Source of the DNA: Oscillospiraceae bacterium
Lineage (GTDB): Bacteria > Bacillota > Clostridia > Oscillospirales > Oscillospiraceae
Reading direction: 5' to 3'
DNA: 6,365 nt
Assembly (NCBI GenBank): GCA_012513005.1
Contig: JAAZCZ010000011.1
Coordinates: forward strand, 1 to 6,365
Part shown: one piece after another, positions 1 through 5,789 of the stretch
Numbering within the stretch: position 1 is the first letter of the stretch
Layout of the letters: the number at the start of each line of letters is the position of its first letter
The notes under the pieces: generated by a model
What the model was told of the DNA's origin: nothing
Seen by the model: the letters and a program-made list of their open reading frames with translations, nothing else
Database searches by the model: none
Position numbers and translations under genes: made by a program

Positions 1-221
1 GCCTGACCGCTTCCGATGTAGCTGTTTAGAACGAGTGGTCTGTACTGAGTAAGCACACCCACAACCTCAATTCCGGAGTGAACACAATTTGACAGCGGAA
101 AATCAATGATTCTGTATTTTCCGCCAAAGGGGAGACTCGGCTTTGCGTCCTTAGTGGTAAGCGCATAAAGCCTGGAGCCCTGTCCGCCTGCCAATATCAT
201 GGCAATACACTGCCTTTTCAT
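1..221 (-). CDS. glgC: Glucose-1-phosphate adenylyltransferase, N-terminal part (cut by window edge)
   Basis: ADP-glucose pyrophosphorylase makes ADP-glucose from glucose-1-phosphate and ATP, the committed step of bacterial glycogen synthesis in the cytoplasm. Only the first 73 codons are present; the frame runs off the left edge. The visible part is the nucleotidyltransferase N-terminus: the LAGGQGSRL nucleotide-binding loop (residues 10-18), AKPSLPFGGKYRIIDF (26-41) with the conserved lysine and GGKYRIID block, PLSNC (42-46), and VGVLTQYRPLVLNSYIGSG (54-72), all characteristic of GlgC rather than GlmU or RmlA. The ATG at 221 is well supported: AAGGAGAG lies 6 bases upstream, inside the last codons of pth, and the start overlaps the pth stop as ATGA, suggesting translational coupling. 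A glgD, glgA or other glg gene may follow to the left, outside the window. Whether the protein is full length cannot be judged. Confidence 0.95.
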   Translation of the reverse strand, partial: MKRQCIAMILAGGQGSRLYALTTKDAKPSLPFGGKYRIIDFPLSNCVHSGIEVVGVLTQYRPLVLNSYIGSGQ

Positions 222-841
222 ATATTACTCTCCTTTTTTGCTGCGGCATTGCCGTTAAACTCACTCATAGCAGCCTCGGCACCGCCGCTTATGTAAACAC
301 AAGCAGCCTCAGCTGCCCTTTTAGCAGCATCATAAGCAAGCTCTGAATCCTCGGAAGAAAACCTGCCCAAAACCCAATCAGCGTTATTATAGTCTCTGTG
401 CGCAGGCTGCCCGATGCCGATTCTGATTCTGGGAAAGTCAGATGTACCCAAGTGCTTTATTATACTCGATAAACCGTTATGCCCGCCGGCGCTGCCGTGT
501 TTTCTCAGGCGAATTCTGCCGGGTCGCAGTGCCATTTCATCAGAAACAACAAGCACTCTCTCGGCAGGAATCTTATAAAATCTAACAGCCTCCGCTACGG
601 AAGTACCGGAGTTATTCATATAAGTCTGTGGTTTCATAAGCAATACGGACACATCGCCGATTTTAACAGTCGCAGTTAAGGCATAAAATCTAAGCTTATT
701 AATCTTTGTGCCCAGCTGTGATGCCAAAAGGTCGCCCACCATAAAACCGGCGTTGTGCCTTGTGTTTTCATATTCTTTCCCGGGATTGCCCAAAAAAGCA
801 ATAATCCACCGGGGGCGTTGGGATTTTATTGGGAAAATCAT
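218..841 (-). CDS. pth: Peptidyl-tRNA hydrolase
   Basis: Bacterial-type Pth cleaves the ester bond of peptidyl-tRNA released from stalled ribosomes and recycles the tRNA. The 207-residue protein is close to the usual length of about 190, with roughly 9 extra residues before the first strand. Family residues, with E. coli equivalents by spacing: Asn19 (N10) in LGNPG, catalytic His29 (H20) in TRHNAGF, Asn76 (N68) in the KPQTYMNNSG block, Asp101 (D93), and His121-Asn122 (H113-N114) in GSAGGHNGL. The segment after Asp101 reads EMALRPG, where many homologues have (D/E)LDLP.G, so the second acidic residue is missing; the listed catalytic residues are intact. The ATG start at 841 has a GGTGA-type Shine-Dalgarno at 851-847 and lies 15 bases after the prs stop, so it is probably co-transcribed with prs. 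Its TGA overlaps the glgC ATG by 4 bases. Confidence 0.97.
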   Translation of the reverse strand: MIFPIKSQRPRWIIAFLGNPGKEYENTRHNAGFMVGDLLASQLGTKINKLRFYALTATVKIGDVSVLLMKPQTYMNNSGTSVAEAVRFYKIPAERVLVVSDEMALRPGRIRLRKHGSAGGHNGLSSIIKHLGTSDFPRIRIGIGQPAHRDYNNADWVLGRFSSEDSELAYDAAKRAAEAACVYISGGAEAAMSEFNGNAAAKKESNI

Positions 842-856
842 TAAATCACCGGATGT

Positions 857-1819
857 CTATTCGAATAGGGAGGAGATAGAAACCTCATCGTAGGTTCTCT
901 GAATTGCCTCAGCAAATAAAGGGGCGACAGAAAGATATTTAATCTTGTCGCAGGCAGGCTGATTTGTGGGATAGGGAATTGTGTCAAGTAAAATCAGCTC
1001 ATCAACGGGACTTTTTTCAATACGCTCAATAGCAGGACCTGAGAGCACACCGTGAGTTGCACATGCCACAATTTTCTTAGCTCCGCCGATTTCATGTAGT
1101 GCGACAGCAGCGTGACATAAGCTTCCTGCAGTGTCCACAATGTCATCTAAGATGATAATGTTCTTGTCACGGACATCGCCTATTATATTCATGACCTCAG
1201 AGCTGTTTGCCTTCTGCCTCCTCTTATCTACTATTGCAAGACCTAGGTCCAGCTTCTGAGATAAAGCCCTGGCACGGGCAACACTGCCCACATCGGGGGA
1301 AACAACCATATAATCCTTGTTGGATCTGCCGATTGTCTTTTTGAAGTGATTTGCAAGGATAGGTGCGCCGAACAGATTGTCAACGGGAATGTCGAAAAAC
1401 CCCTGAATCTGAGCTGCGTGCAGGTCCATGGTTAAAACGCGATCGGCACCTGCTGTCGTTAAAATGTTTGCAAAGAGCTTGGCAGAAATGGGGTCGCGAC
1501 TTTTTGCCTTTCTGTCTTGCCTTGCATAGCCGTAGTAGGGAATAACTGCGGTAATTCTGCCTGCAGAAGCTCTCCGCATGGAATCAATCATAATCAGCAG
1601 CTCCATAATATTGGTGTTGACGGGGCTGCAGGTTGACTGAATAACAAAAACGTCGGCACCGCGAACGGGCTCGCTGAGAGCAAGGGAAATTTCTCCGTCT
1701 GAAAAACTGGAAACAACACAGTCACCGACTTTTCTCCCGAGTCTTTCACAAATTGCCTCAACTAAAGCGGGGTTTGAATTGCCGGTAAAAACCTTAACTT
1801 CTTTGCCGTGAGCTATCAA
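857..1819 (-). CDS. prs: Ribose-phosphate pyrophosphokinase (PRPP synthetase, class I)
   Basis: Prs transfers pyrophosphate from ATP to ribose-5-phosphate, giving PRPP for purine, pyrimidine, histidine, tryptophan and NAD synthesis. From the start chosen here it has 320 residues, a normal class I length. Visible motifs (320-residue numbering): FTGNSNPAL (11-19), FSDGEI (39-44), YYGYARQDRK (95-104), DLHAAQIQGFF (132-142) with the active-site His134, the flexible catalytic loop KRRQKANSSE (199-208), and the ribose-phosphate/PRPP loop DDIVDTAGS (225-233). The frame stays open to another TTG at 1834, but that start would put the GGAGGA Shine-Dalgarno (1832-1827) inside the gene. The TTG at 1819 sits 7 bases after it and gives the usual (M)IAHGKEVKVF N-terminus. 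It is first gene of a prs-pth-glgC transcript from the promoter at 1859-1887. The flexible loop reads RRQKAN where RRPRPN is common, which looks like lineage variation. Confidence 0.96.
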   Translation of the reverse strand: MIAHGKEVKVFTGNSNPALVEAICERLGRKVGDCVVSSFSDGEISLALSEPVRGADVFVIQSTCSPVNTNIMELLIMIDSMRRASAGRITAVIPYYGYARQDRKAKSRDPISAKLFANILTTAGADRVLTMDLHAAQIQGFFDIPVDNLFGAPILANHFKKTIGRSNKDYMVVSPDVGSVARARALSQKLDLGLAIVDKRRQKANSSEVMNIIGDVRDKNIIILDDIVDTAGSLCHAAVALHEIGGAKKIVACATHGVLSGPAIERIEKSPVDELILLDTIPYPTNQPACDKIKYLSVAPLFAEAIQRTYDEVSISSLFE

Positions 1820-1826
1820 CTTTTTG

Positions 1827-1832
1827 TCCTCC
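1827..1832 (-). promoter_or_regulatory. prs ribosome binding site that decides the start
   Basis: GGAGGA on the minus strand is 7 bases upstream of the TTG at 1819. It falls inside the longer reading from TTG at 1834, so it argues that the shorter, 320-residue product is the real one. There is no comparable purine-rich site upstream of 1834; the bases there read AACAAAATTCA. Confidence 0.85.
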
Positions 1833-1858
1833 AATGAATTTTGTTATTATTCGAGGCT

Positions 1859-1887
1859 ATTATATCAAAAAACAGCAAAAAAATACA
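1859..1887 (-). promoter_or_regulatory. Promoter of prs-pth-glgC (extended -10)
   Basis: On the minus strand TATAAT occupies 1864-1859 and is preceded by TG plus one base (1867-1865), an extended -10 element. At a 17-base spacing the -35 region reads TGTATT (1887-1882), a weak match, which the extended -10 may offset. The predicted transcript starts near 1852, giving a leader of about 33 bases before the TTG at 1819, too short for a riboswitch. This is pattern recognition only; no start-site data were available. Confidence 0.7.
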
Positions 1888-2003
1888 GTAAGCCGTAAAA
1901 GAAATTTGCTTTTATTAAAATGCATCAAAATAAATCAAATAATAGGCAAAGCAGATAAAATATAAGCATCCGATACACACAATGGTTATTATTGCCGTTT
2001 TGC
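1888..2003. other. Core of the prs/rny divergent spacer, no gene seen
   Basis: This is the middle of the roughly 330-base gene-free interval between prs and rny. It is very AT-rich, with A and T runs, and holds no credible open frame with a ribosome binding site on either strand. I see no tRNA-like, riboswitch-like or repeat-array structure. Its likely role is upstream DNA for the two divergent promoters at its edges. One TATTGCCG element (1990-1997) near its right end resembles two copies nearer rny. Confidence 0.6.
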
Positions 2004-2051
2004 TTGACATAATGCCGAAAAAAGGTGTAAAATGTGAGCGTAATAATGCCG
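1990..2051 (+). repeat. Short repeated element TA(A/T)TGCCG around the rny promoter
   Basis: TAATGCCG occurs at 2010-2017 and again at 2044-2051; both copies are preceded by A, making a 9-base direct repeat. A one-mismatch copy, TATTGCCG, lies at 1990-1997. Start-to-start spacings are 20 and 34 bases. One copy lies between the -35 and -10 of the rny promoter and one just after the predicted transcription start, positions where a repressor would act. No known regulator motif is recognised, and repeats this short can arise by chance in AT-rich spacer. Confidence 0.35.
2004..2033 (+). promoter_or_regulatory. Promoter of rny
   Basis: A perfect TTGACA -35 box (2004-2009) is followed after 18 bases by TAAAAT (2028-2033), a good housekeeping-sigma promoter. 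The predicted start is near 2040, leaving a 5' leader of about 110 bases. The leader contains a weak AT-rich hairpin (TTTTGT at 2071-2076 with ACAAAA at 2090-2095) but no riboswitch I can identify. Confidence 0.75.
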
Positions 2052-2151
2052 TGCTAAGGGGAAGCGCGGGTTTTGTTACGTAATAACTGACAAAAGTTTT
2101 TCGATTTTTAGAAAATTAACATAAATCAGTAAAGGAGGAAAAGACGGAAAT

Positions 2152-3714
2152 ATGCCATTAGAACTTAATATTTTGCATATTATCGGTATTGCAGTAGCGT
2201 TTATTGCAGTACTTATAGTCGGCGTGTTGCTCGGTGTTATATATCGCAAAAAAGTCGCAGAGCGCGAGATACTCAGCGCAGAAGACGAAGCTAAGCGTAT
2301 AATAAATGAGTCGATTAAATCAGCAGAAGCTAAAAAACGCGAAGCTATTGTTGAAGCACGCGAAGAGATAATAAAAGCCCGCTCAGAGTATGAGAAAGAA
2401 GAAAAAGAGTGGAGAAGCGAGCTCCAAAGGCAAGAAAAAAGGCTTTTGCAAAAAGAAGAAAACATAGACCGTAAAACCGATTCCCTGGAAAAGAAAACAG
2501 AGAACCTAAACAAAAAACTAGCTCACGCCGAGGCAGAGCAAGAAAAAATCAAAAAATTAAAGGAATCCCAGCTGCAAATGCTCGAGAGGATTTCAGGTCT
2601 TAGCACAGAGGAAGCCAAGGAATATCTCATCAGCAACGTCGAAAAGCAGGTGACACACGAAATAGCGGTTAAAATCCGCGAAATCGAAGCCAGACTCAAA
2701 GATGAAGCAGACGCAAAGGCAAGGGAAATAATAGCAACAGCAATTCAGCGCTGTGCTGCCGACCATTCAAGTGAAGTTACAGTCTCAGTCGTACCTCTCC
2801 CCAACGACGAGATGAAGGGCAGAATAATCGGCCGCGAGGGCAGAAATATTCGCTCGATAGAAACCTTAACCGGCTGCGACCTTATAATAGACGACACCCC
2901 CGAAGCAATCACAGTTTCAAGCTTCGACCCGGTGCGTCGTGAGGTAGCAAAGGTAGCCTTAGAAAACCTCATTCAGGACGGGCGTATACATCCTGCCCGC
3001 ATCGAGGAAATGGTCATAAAGGCCAAAAAGGAAGTAAACAGCATAATAAAAGCCGAGGGTGAGCGTGCAGCATTCGACACTAATATCCATGGACTTAACC
3101 AGGAAATAGTAAACCTGCTCGGCAGAATGAGATACCGCACAAGCTACGGGCAAAATGTACTCAATCACTCAATCGAGGTAGCCCACATTGCAGGGCTTAT
3201 GGCAGCTGAACTCGGCGTTGATGTCACAATGGCAAAGCGCGCAGGACTTTTGCACGACATCGGCAAGGCAATAGACCACGAGGTCGAAGGCTCGCATGTC
3301 AGCATTGGTGTTGATATAGCCAGAAAATACAAAGAGCCCAAGGAAATCCTGCACGCAATAGAGGCACACCACGGAGATGTTGAGCCGCAAACGGTAATTG
3401 CCTGCTTAGTTCAGGCAGCTGATGCAATCTCAGCCTCCAGACCCGGCGCAAGAAGAGAGAACATCGAAAGCTATGTCAGAAGACTTGAAAAGCTTGAATC
3501 TGTATCTATGAGCTTCCCCGGAATTTCAAGCTGCTATGCAATACAGGCAGGTCGCGAAATCCGCATAATGGTAAAACCGGGCGAGGTCAACGAAGACGAG
3601 ATGACAATCTTAGCTCGCGACATAGCCAAAAAGATAGAAGACGAGCTCACATACCCGGGGCAAATCAAGGTTCATTTACTCAGAGAAACCAAGGCAGTTG
3701 AGTACGCAAAGTAA
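2152..3714 (+). CDS. rny: Ribonuclease Y (membrane-anchored endoribonuclease)
   Basis: RNase Y is the main endoribonuclease starting mRNA decay and processing in many Firmicutes, held at the inner face of the membrane. At 520 residues it equals the B. subtilis enzyme in length. Domain order: an N-terminal membrane segment (about residues 8-31, with Arg/Lys following), a long Lys/Glu-rich coiled coil (about 33-175), a KH RNA-binding domain with the GxxG loop GREG at 227-230 in GRIIGREGRNIRSIE, and an HD metal-hydrolase domain with His339 (NHSIEVAH), the His368-Asp369 pair (LLHDIGKA), His406-His407 (EAHHGD) and Asp424 (AADAISASRPGARRE). His368/Asp369 fall at the numbers of the essential B. subtilis pair. 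The ATG start has GGAGGA at 2134-2139 but a long 12-base spacer; no other start codon fits before the membrane segment. The gene has its own promoter and terminator, so it is likely monocistronic. Confidence 0.98.
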   Translation: MPLELNILHIIGIAVAFIAVLIVGVLLGVIYRKKVAEREILSAEDEAKRIINESIKSAEAKKREAIVEAREEIIKARSEYEKEEKEWRSELQRQEKRLLQKEENIDRKTDSLEKKTENLNKKLAHAEAEQEKIKKLKESQLQMLERISGLSTEEAKEYLISNVEKQVTHEIAVKIREIEARLKDEADAKAREIIATAIQRCAADHSSEVTVSVVPLPNDEMKGRIIGREGRNIRSIETLTGCDLIIDDTPEAITVSSFDPVRREVAKVALENLIQDGRIHPARIEEMVIKAKKEVNSIIKAEGERAAFDTNIHGLNQEIVNLLGRMRYRTSYGQNVLNHSIEVAHIAGLMAAELGVDVTMAKRAGLLHDIGKAIDHEVEGSHVSIGVDIARKYKEPKEILHAIEAHHGDVEPQTVIACLVQAADAISASRPGARRENIESYVRRLEKLESVSMSFPGISSCYAIQAGREIRIMVKPGEVNEDEMTILARDIAKKIEDELTYPGQIKVHLLRETKAVEYAK

Positions 3715-3734
3715 TATAAATTAATTAAGCTATC

Positions 3735-3766
3735 AAAAGCAGCGGCAGAATTTGCCGCTGCTTTTT
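3735..3766 (+). terminator. Intrinsic terminator of rny
   Basis: A perfect 13-base-pair stem pairs AAAAGCAGCGGCA (3735-3747) with TGCCGCTGCTTTT (3753-3765) around the loop GAATT, with the T run reaching 3766. It lies 20 bases after the rny stop and should end that transcript, isolating rny from rpsB. The A and T tracts flanking the GC core are symmetric, so it might also work on the opposite strand, although no gene enters from that side. Confidence 0.93.
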
Positions 3767-3838
3767 ACCAATAATGCGTAATAATCATTTTTTAATGCGA
3801 TTTTCCCCGAAAAACAGAGAAAAAACTATATTTTCAGC

Positions 3839-3867
3839 TTGCATAGTCTCGCGGTATTTGTTATAAT
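3839..3867 (+). promoter_or_regulatory. Promoter of rpsB-tsf
   Basis: TTGCAT (3839-3844) and a consensus TATAAT (3862-3867) are separated by exactly 17 bases, and TG plus one base precedes the -10 box (extended -10). This is the strongest-looking promoter in the window, as expected for ribosomal protein expression. An A/T-rich stretch (about 3811-3835) lies upstream and could act as an UP element. The predicted start is near 3874, giving a leader of about 100 bases. Confidence 0.82.
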
Positions 3868-3883
3868 GCCAAGGCATTACACA

Positions 3884-3946
3884 CGGAGAAGGACTTTTGA
3901 CCATATGGCAATAAACTTGTCGGGTCACGAAAGGATGATAGCTCCG
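3884..3946 (+). promoter_or_regulatory. Candidate structured leader RNA of rpsB
   Basis: By hand pairing, the leader forms one long interrupted hairpin. Helices from outside in: CGGAG (3884-3888) with CTCCG (3942-3946); CTTT (3894-3897) with AAAG (3930-3933); TGACC (3898-3902) with GGTCA (3923-3927); and TGGCAA (3906-3911) with TTGTCG (3917-3922, two G-U pairs) closed by the loop TAAAC. ATA (3903-3905) and CG (3928-3929) are bulges, and an internal loop separates the outermost helix from the rest. Bulged helices in a ribosomal-protein leader often bind the encoded protein; S2 represses rpsB-tsf in E. coli through its leader. Extending that to this sequence is inference, and I do not recognise a known Firmicute motif. 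No covariation test was possible. Confidence 0.45.
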
Positions 3947-3976
3947 GCGGTCTAATGAAATAAAGGAGGAAAAGAA

Positions 3977-4726
3977 ATGTCAATCGTATCAATGAAACAG
4001 CTCTTAGAAGCAGGTGTTCACTTCGGACACCAGACCCGCAGATGGAACCCCAAAATGGCCGAGTATATTTATTGCGAGAGAAACGGAATATATATCATCG
4101 ACCTGCAGAAAACAGTCAAGAAGCTTGAGAGTGCCTATGAATATGTTCGCAGCTTAGCAGAAAACGGCGAGAAGATTTTATTCGTCGGAACAAAGAAGCA
4201 GGCAGCAGACACAGTCAAGCAGGAAGCCGAGCGCTCCGGTCAGTTCTATGTTAACGCCCGTTGGCTTGGCGGCATGCTGACAAACTTCAAAACCATGAGA
4301 ACCCGTATCGACCGTCTTGCACAGCTTAAGACAATGCAGGAAGACGGCACATTCGACATGCTTCCCAAAAAGGAAGTTCTAAAGCTCATGGGCGAAATGG
4401 AAAAGCTCGAAAAATACTTAGGCGGCGTAAAAGACATGCGCAAGCTCCCCGGGGCAGTGTTTGTAATTGACTCCAGAAAAGAGCACAACGCCATAGCTGA
4501 AGCACGCAAGCTGGGCATCCCCATCATCGGAATAGTAGACACAAACTGCGATCCGGACGAGGTTGACTATGTAATCCCCGCAAACGACGATGCAATAAGA
4601 GCAATTAAGCTCATTTGCCAGAAAATGGCAGATGCAGTTTTAGAGTCACAGCAGGGTGAAGACTTTGCAGCAGCTGATACCGAAGCGGTAGCTTATGCAA
4701 AAGAGGATACCCAAGACGCGGAATAA
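3977..4726 (+). CDS. rpsB: Small ribosomal subunit protein S2 (uS2)
   Basis: S2 assembles late on the 30S subunit, bridging head and body near the mRNA exit where it helps S1 bind. The 249-residue product is typical (about 240 in E. coli), ending in an acidic tail rich in Glu, Asp and Ala. Diagnostic blocks are the N-terminal SMKQLLEAGVHFGHQTRRWN (residues 5-24), YIIDLQKT (39-46), FVGTKKQA (69-76), RWLGGMLTNFKT (94-105), and the C-terminal block from PGAVFVIDSRKEHNAIAEA through GIPIIGIVDTNCDPDEVDY. The ATG is certain: GGAGGA at 3965-3970 lies 6 bases upstream and the N-terminus aligns with the family. It is followed after 47 bases by tsf with no terminator between, the classic rpsB-tsf pair. 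Expression probably depends on the extended -10 promoter, and perhaps on the structured leader. Confidence 0.99.
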   Translation: MSIVSMKQLLEAGVHFGHQTRRWNPKMAEYIYCERNGIYIIDLQKTVKKLESAYEYVRSLAENGEKILFVGTKKQAADTVKQEAERSGQFYVNARWLGGMLTNFKTMRTRIDRLAQLKTMQEDGTFDMLPKKEVLKLMGEMEKLEKYLGGVKDMRKLPGAVFVIDSRKEHNAIAEARKLGIPIIGIVDTNCDPDEVDYVIPANDDAIRAIKLICQKMADAVLESQQGEDFAAADTEAVAYAKEDTQDAE

Positions 4727-4773
4727 TCGCAGCTTAGACAAATAAATATATAGACTTGAAAGGATGAACATAT

Positions 4774-5697
4774 ATGGCATTCACAGCCACTGATGTAAAG
4801 AACCTGCGCGAAATGACAGGCGTAGGAATGATGGATTGTAAAAAAGCACTCACAGAGTGCGATGGCGATATGGACGCAGCAGTTGCTTGGCTCAGAGAAA
4901 AGGGTCTTGCAGCAGCACAGAAAAAAGCCGGCCGCATAGCAGCCGAAGGCATGGCATACGCAAGCGTAGAAAACGGAGTCGGCGCAATAGTCGAAGTCAA
5001 TGCAGAGAGCGACTTTGTTGCAAAGAACGACCTCTTTGTCGGCTATGTCGAGGGTGTTGCCTCGGTAGTAGCAAATGAAAACCCTGCAGACCTCGATGCT
5101 CTTTATGCCTGCACATACCCCGGCGAGGGCAGAACAGTTTTAGAAGTCCAGAACGACAAGGTGCTTGTAATAGGCGAGAGCATCAAAGTCCGCCGTTTTG
5201 CAAGATTTGATTCAGGTCTGTCTGTTCCCTATGTCCACATGGGCGGAAGAATTGCAGTTTTAATGAACTTAAACGTCGCAGATAACTGCCGTGATAACGA
5301 AAAGGTAACAGAGCTTGCTAAAGACCTTGCAATGCAGGTCGCCGCATTAAACCCCGTATTCCAGGATGAAGCTTCCGTACCTGCTGAGTTTATCGAGAGT
5401 GAAAAGCAGCTTCGCCTTGCACAGGCAAAGGAAGACCCCAAGAATGCAAACAAGCCCGAAGCAATACTCGAGAAGATAGTCAGCGGCGGTCTTGCCAAGT
5501 ACCTCAAAGAGATTTGCTTTGCAAACCAGCCCTTCGTAAAAGATGACAGCGTAAATGTAAAGCAGCACATTGCAGCTGTTGCAAAGGAAGTCGGATGCGA
5601 TATTTCCGTAAACAGCTACATTCGCTATGAAAAGGGCGAGGGCATCGAAAAACGCAGCGACGACTTAGCCTGCGAAGTTGCCAAACTTATAAAATAA
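4774..5697 (+). CDS. tsf: Translation elongation factor Ts
   Basis: EF-Ts is the guanine nucleotide exchange factor that frees GDP from EF-Tu so the latter can reload with GTP and aminoacyl-tRNA. The protein has 307 residues (283 in E. coli). The N-terminal UBA-like domain (about 1-54) carries TATDVKNLREMTGVGMMDCK (residues 4-23). The core domain begins with VEVNAESDFVAKND (73-86); Asp80 and Phe81 fall exactly where the E. coli residues that disturb the EF-Tu Mg2+ site lie. A long two-part core follows, including AMQVAALNP and the region with LAKYLKEICFANQPFVKDD, ending in VAKLIK. The ATG at 4774 has an AAAGGA Shine-Dalgarno (4759-4764) 9 bases upstream. It is co-transcribed with rpsB. A terminator palindrome follows immediately, so pyrH and frr, frequent followers of tsf, are not in this operon. 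Confidence 0.99.
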   Translation: MAFTATDVKNLREMTGVGMMDCKKALTECDGDMDAAVAWLREKGLAAAQKKAGRIAAEGMAYASVENGVGAIVEVNAESDFVAKNDLFVGYVEGVASVVANENPADLDALYACTYPGEGRTVLEVQNDKVLVIGESIKVRRFARFDSGLSVPYVHMGGRIAVLMNLNVADNCRDNEKVTELAKDLAMQVAALNPVFQDEASVPAEFIESEKQLRLAQAKEDPKNANKPEAILEKIVSGGLAKYLKEICFANQPFVKDDSVNVKQHIAAVAKEVGCDISVNSYIRYEKGEGIEKRSDDLACEVAKLIK

Positions 5698-5716
5698 TTA
5701 AAACATTTATTTAATA

Positions 5717-5750
5717 ATAAGAGAGGATGCTAATTAGCATCCTCTCTTAT
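5717..5750. terminator. Bidirectional terminator between tsf and rsmI (perfect palindrome)
   Basis: The 34 bases form a perfect inverted repeat centred between 5733 and 5734: ATAAGAGAGGATGCTAA followed by its exact complement. In RNA this gives a stem of about 15 pairs with a tiny AU loop. It is GC-rich in the middle and U-rich on both exits (TTATATTTATATT to the right; TTATTAAATAAATG on the other strand). It lies 19 bases after the tsf stop and 39 bases beyond the rsmI stop, so it probably ends both convergent transcripts. Confidence 0.88.
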
Positions 5751-5789
5751 ATTTATATTCCGGGAAAGAGTTATGCAAACTAAACCCAG

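Noticed and set aside
2071..2095. Hairpin in the rny leader (TTTTGT with ACAAAA) followed by a T run, considered as an attenuator
   Set aside because: The stem is six mostly A-U pairs around a 13-base loop, too weak for termination, and no competing antiterminator is visible.
2076..2513. Minus-strand frame of 145 codons, rich in Ser and Phe, opposite the start of rny
   Set aside because: It is the antisense shadow of the Lys/Glu-rich coiled-coil codons of rny; no ribosome binding site and no recognisable domain.
3867..3910. Pairing of TGCCA (3867-3871) with TGGCA (3906-3910) as part of the rpsB leader fold
   Set aside because: The first arm begins in the -10 box, so it should be absent from the transcript, and it would compete with the better-supported inner helix.
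3874..3976. A known metabolite riboswitch in the rpsB leader (c-di-GMP, ykkC/guanidine, T-box considered because of ACGA/ACGG and CTCCGG strings)
   Set aside because: None of the conserved cores for these classes is present in the right arrangement, and the downstream genes do not fit their ligands.
4246..4542. Minus-strand frame of 98 codons opposite rpsB
   Set aside because: It lies wholly inside an unambiguous ribosomal protein gene, shows no family features, and has composition expected of a reversed coding strand.
5229..5570. Minus-strand frame of 113 codons opposite tsf
   Set aside because: Shadow of EF-Ts codons; no start signal or homology I recognise.
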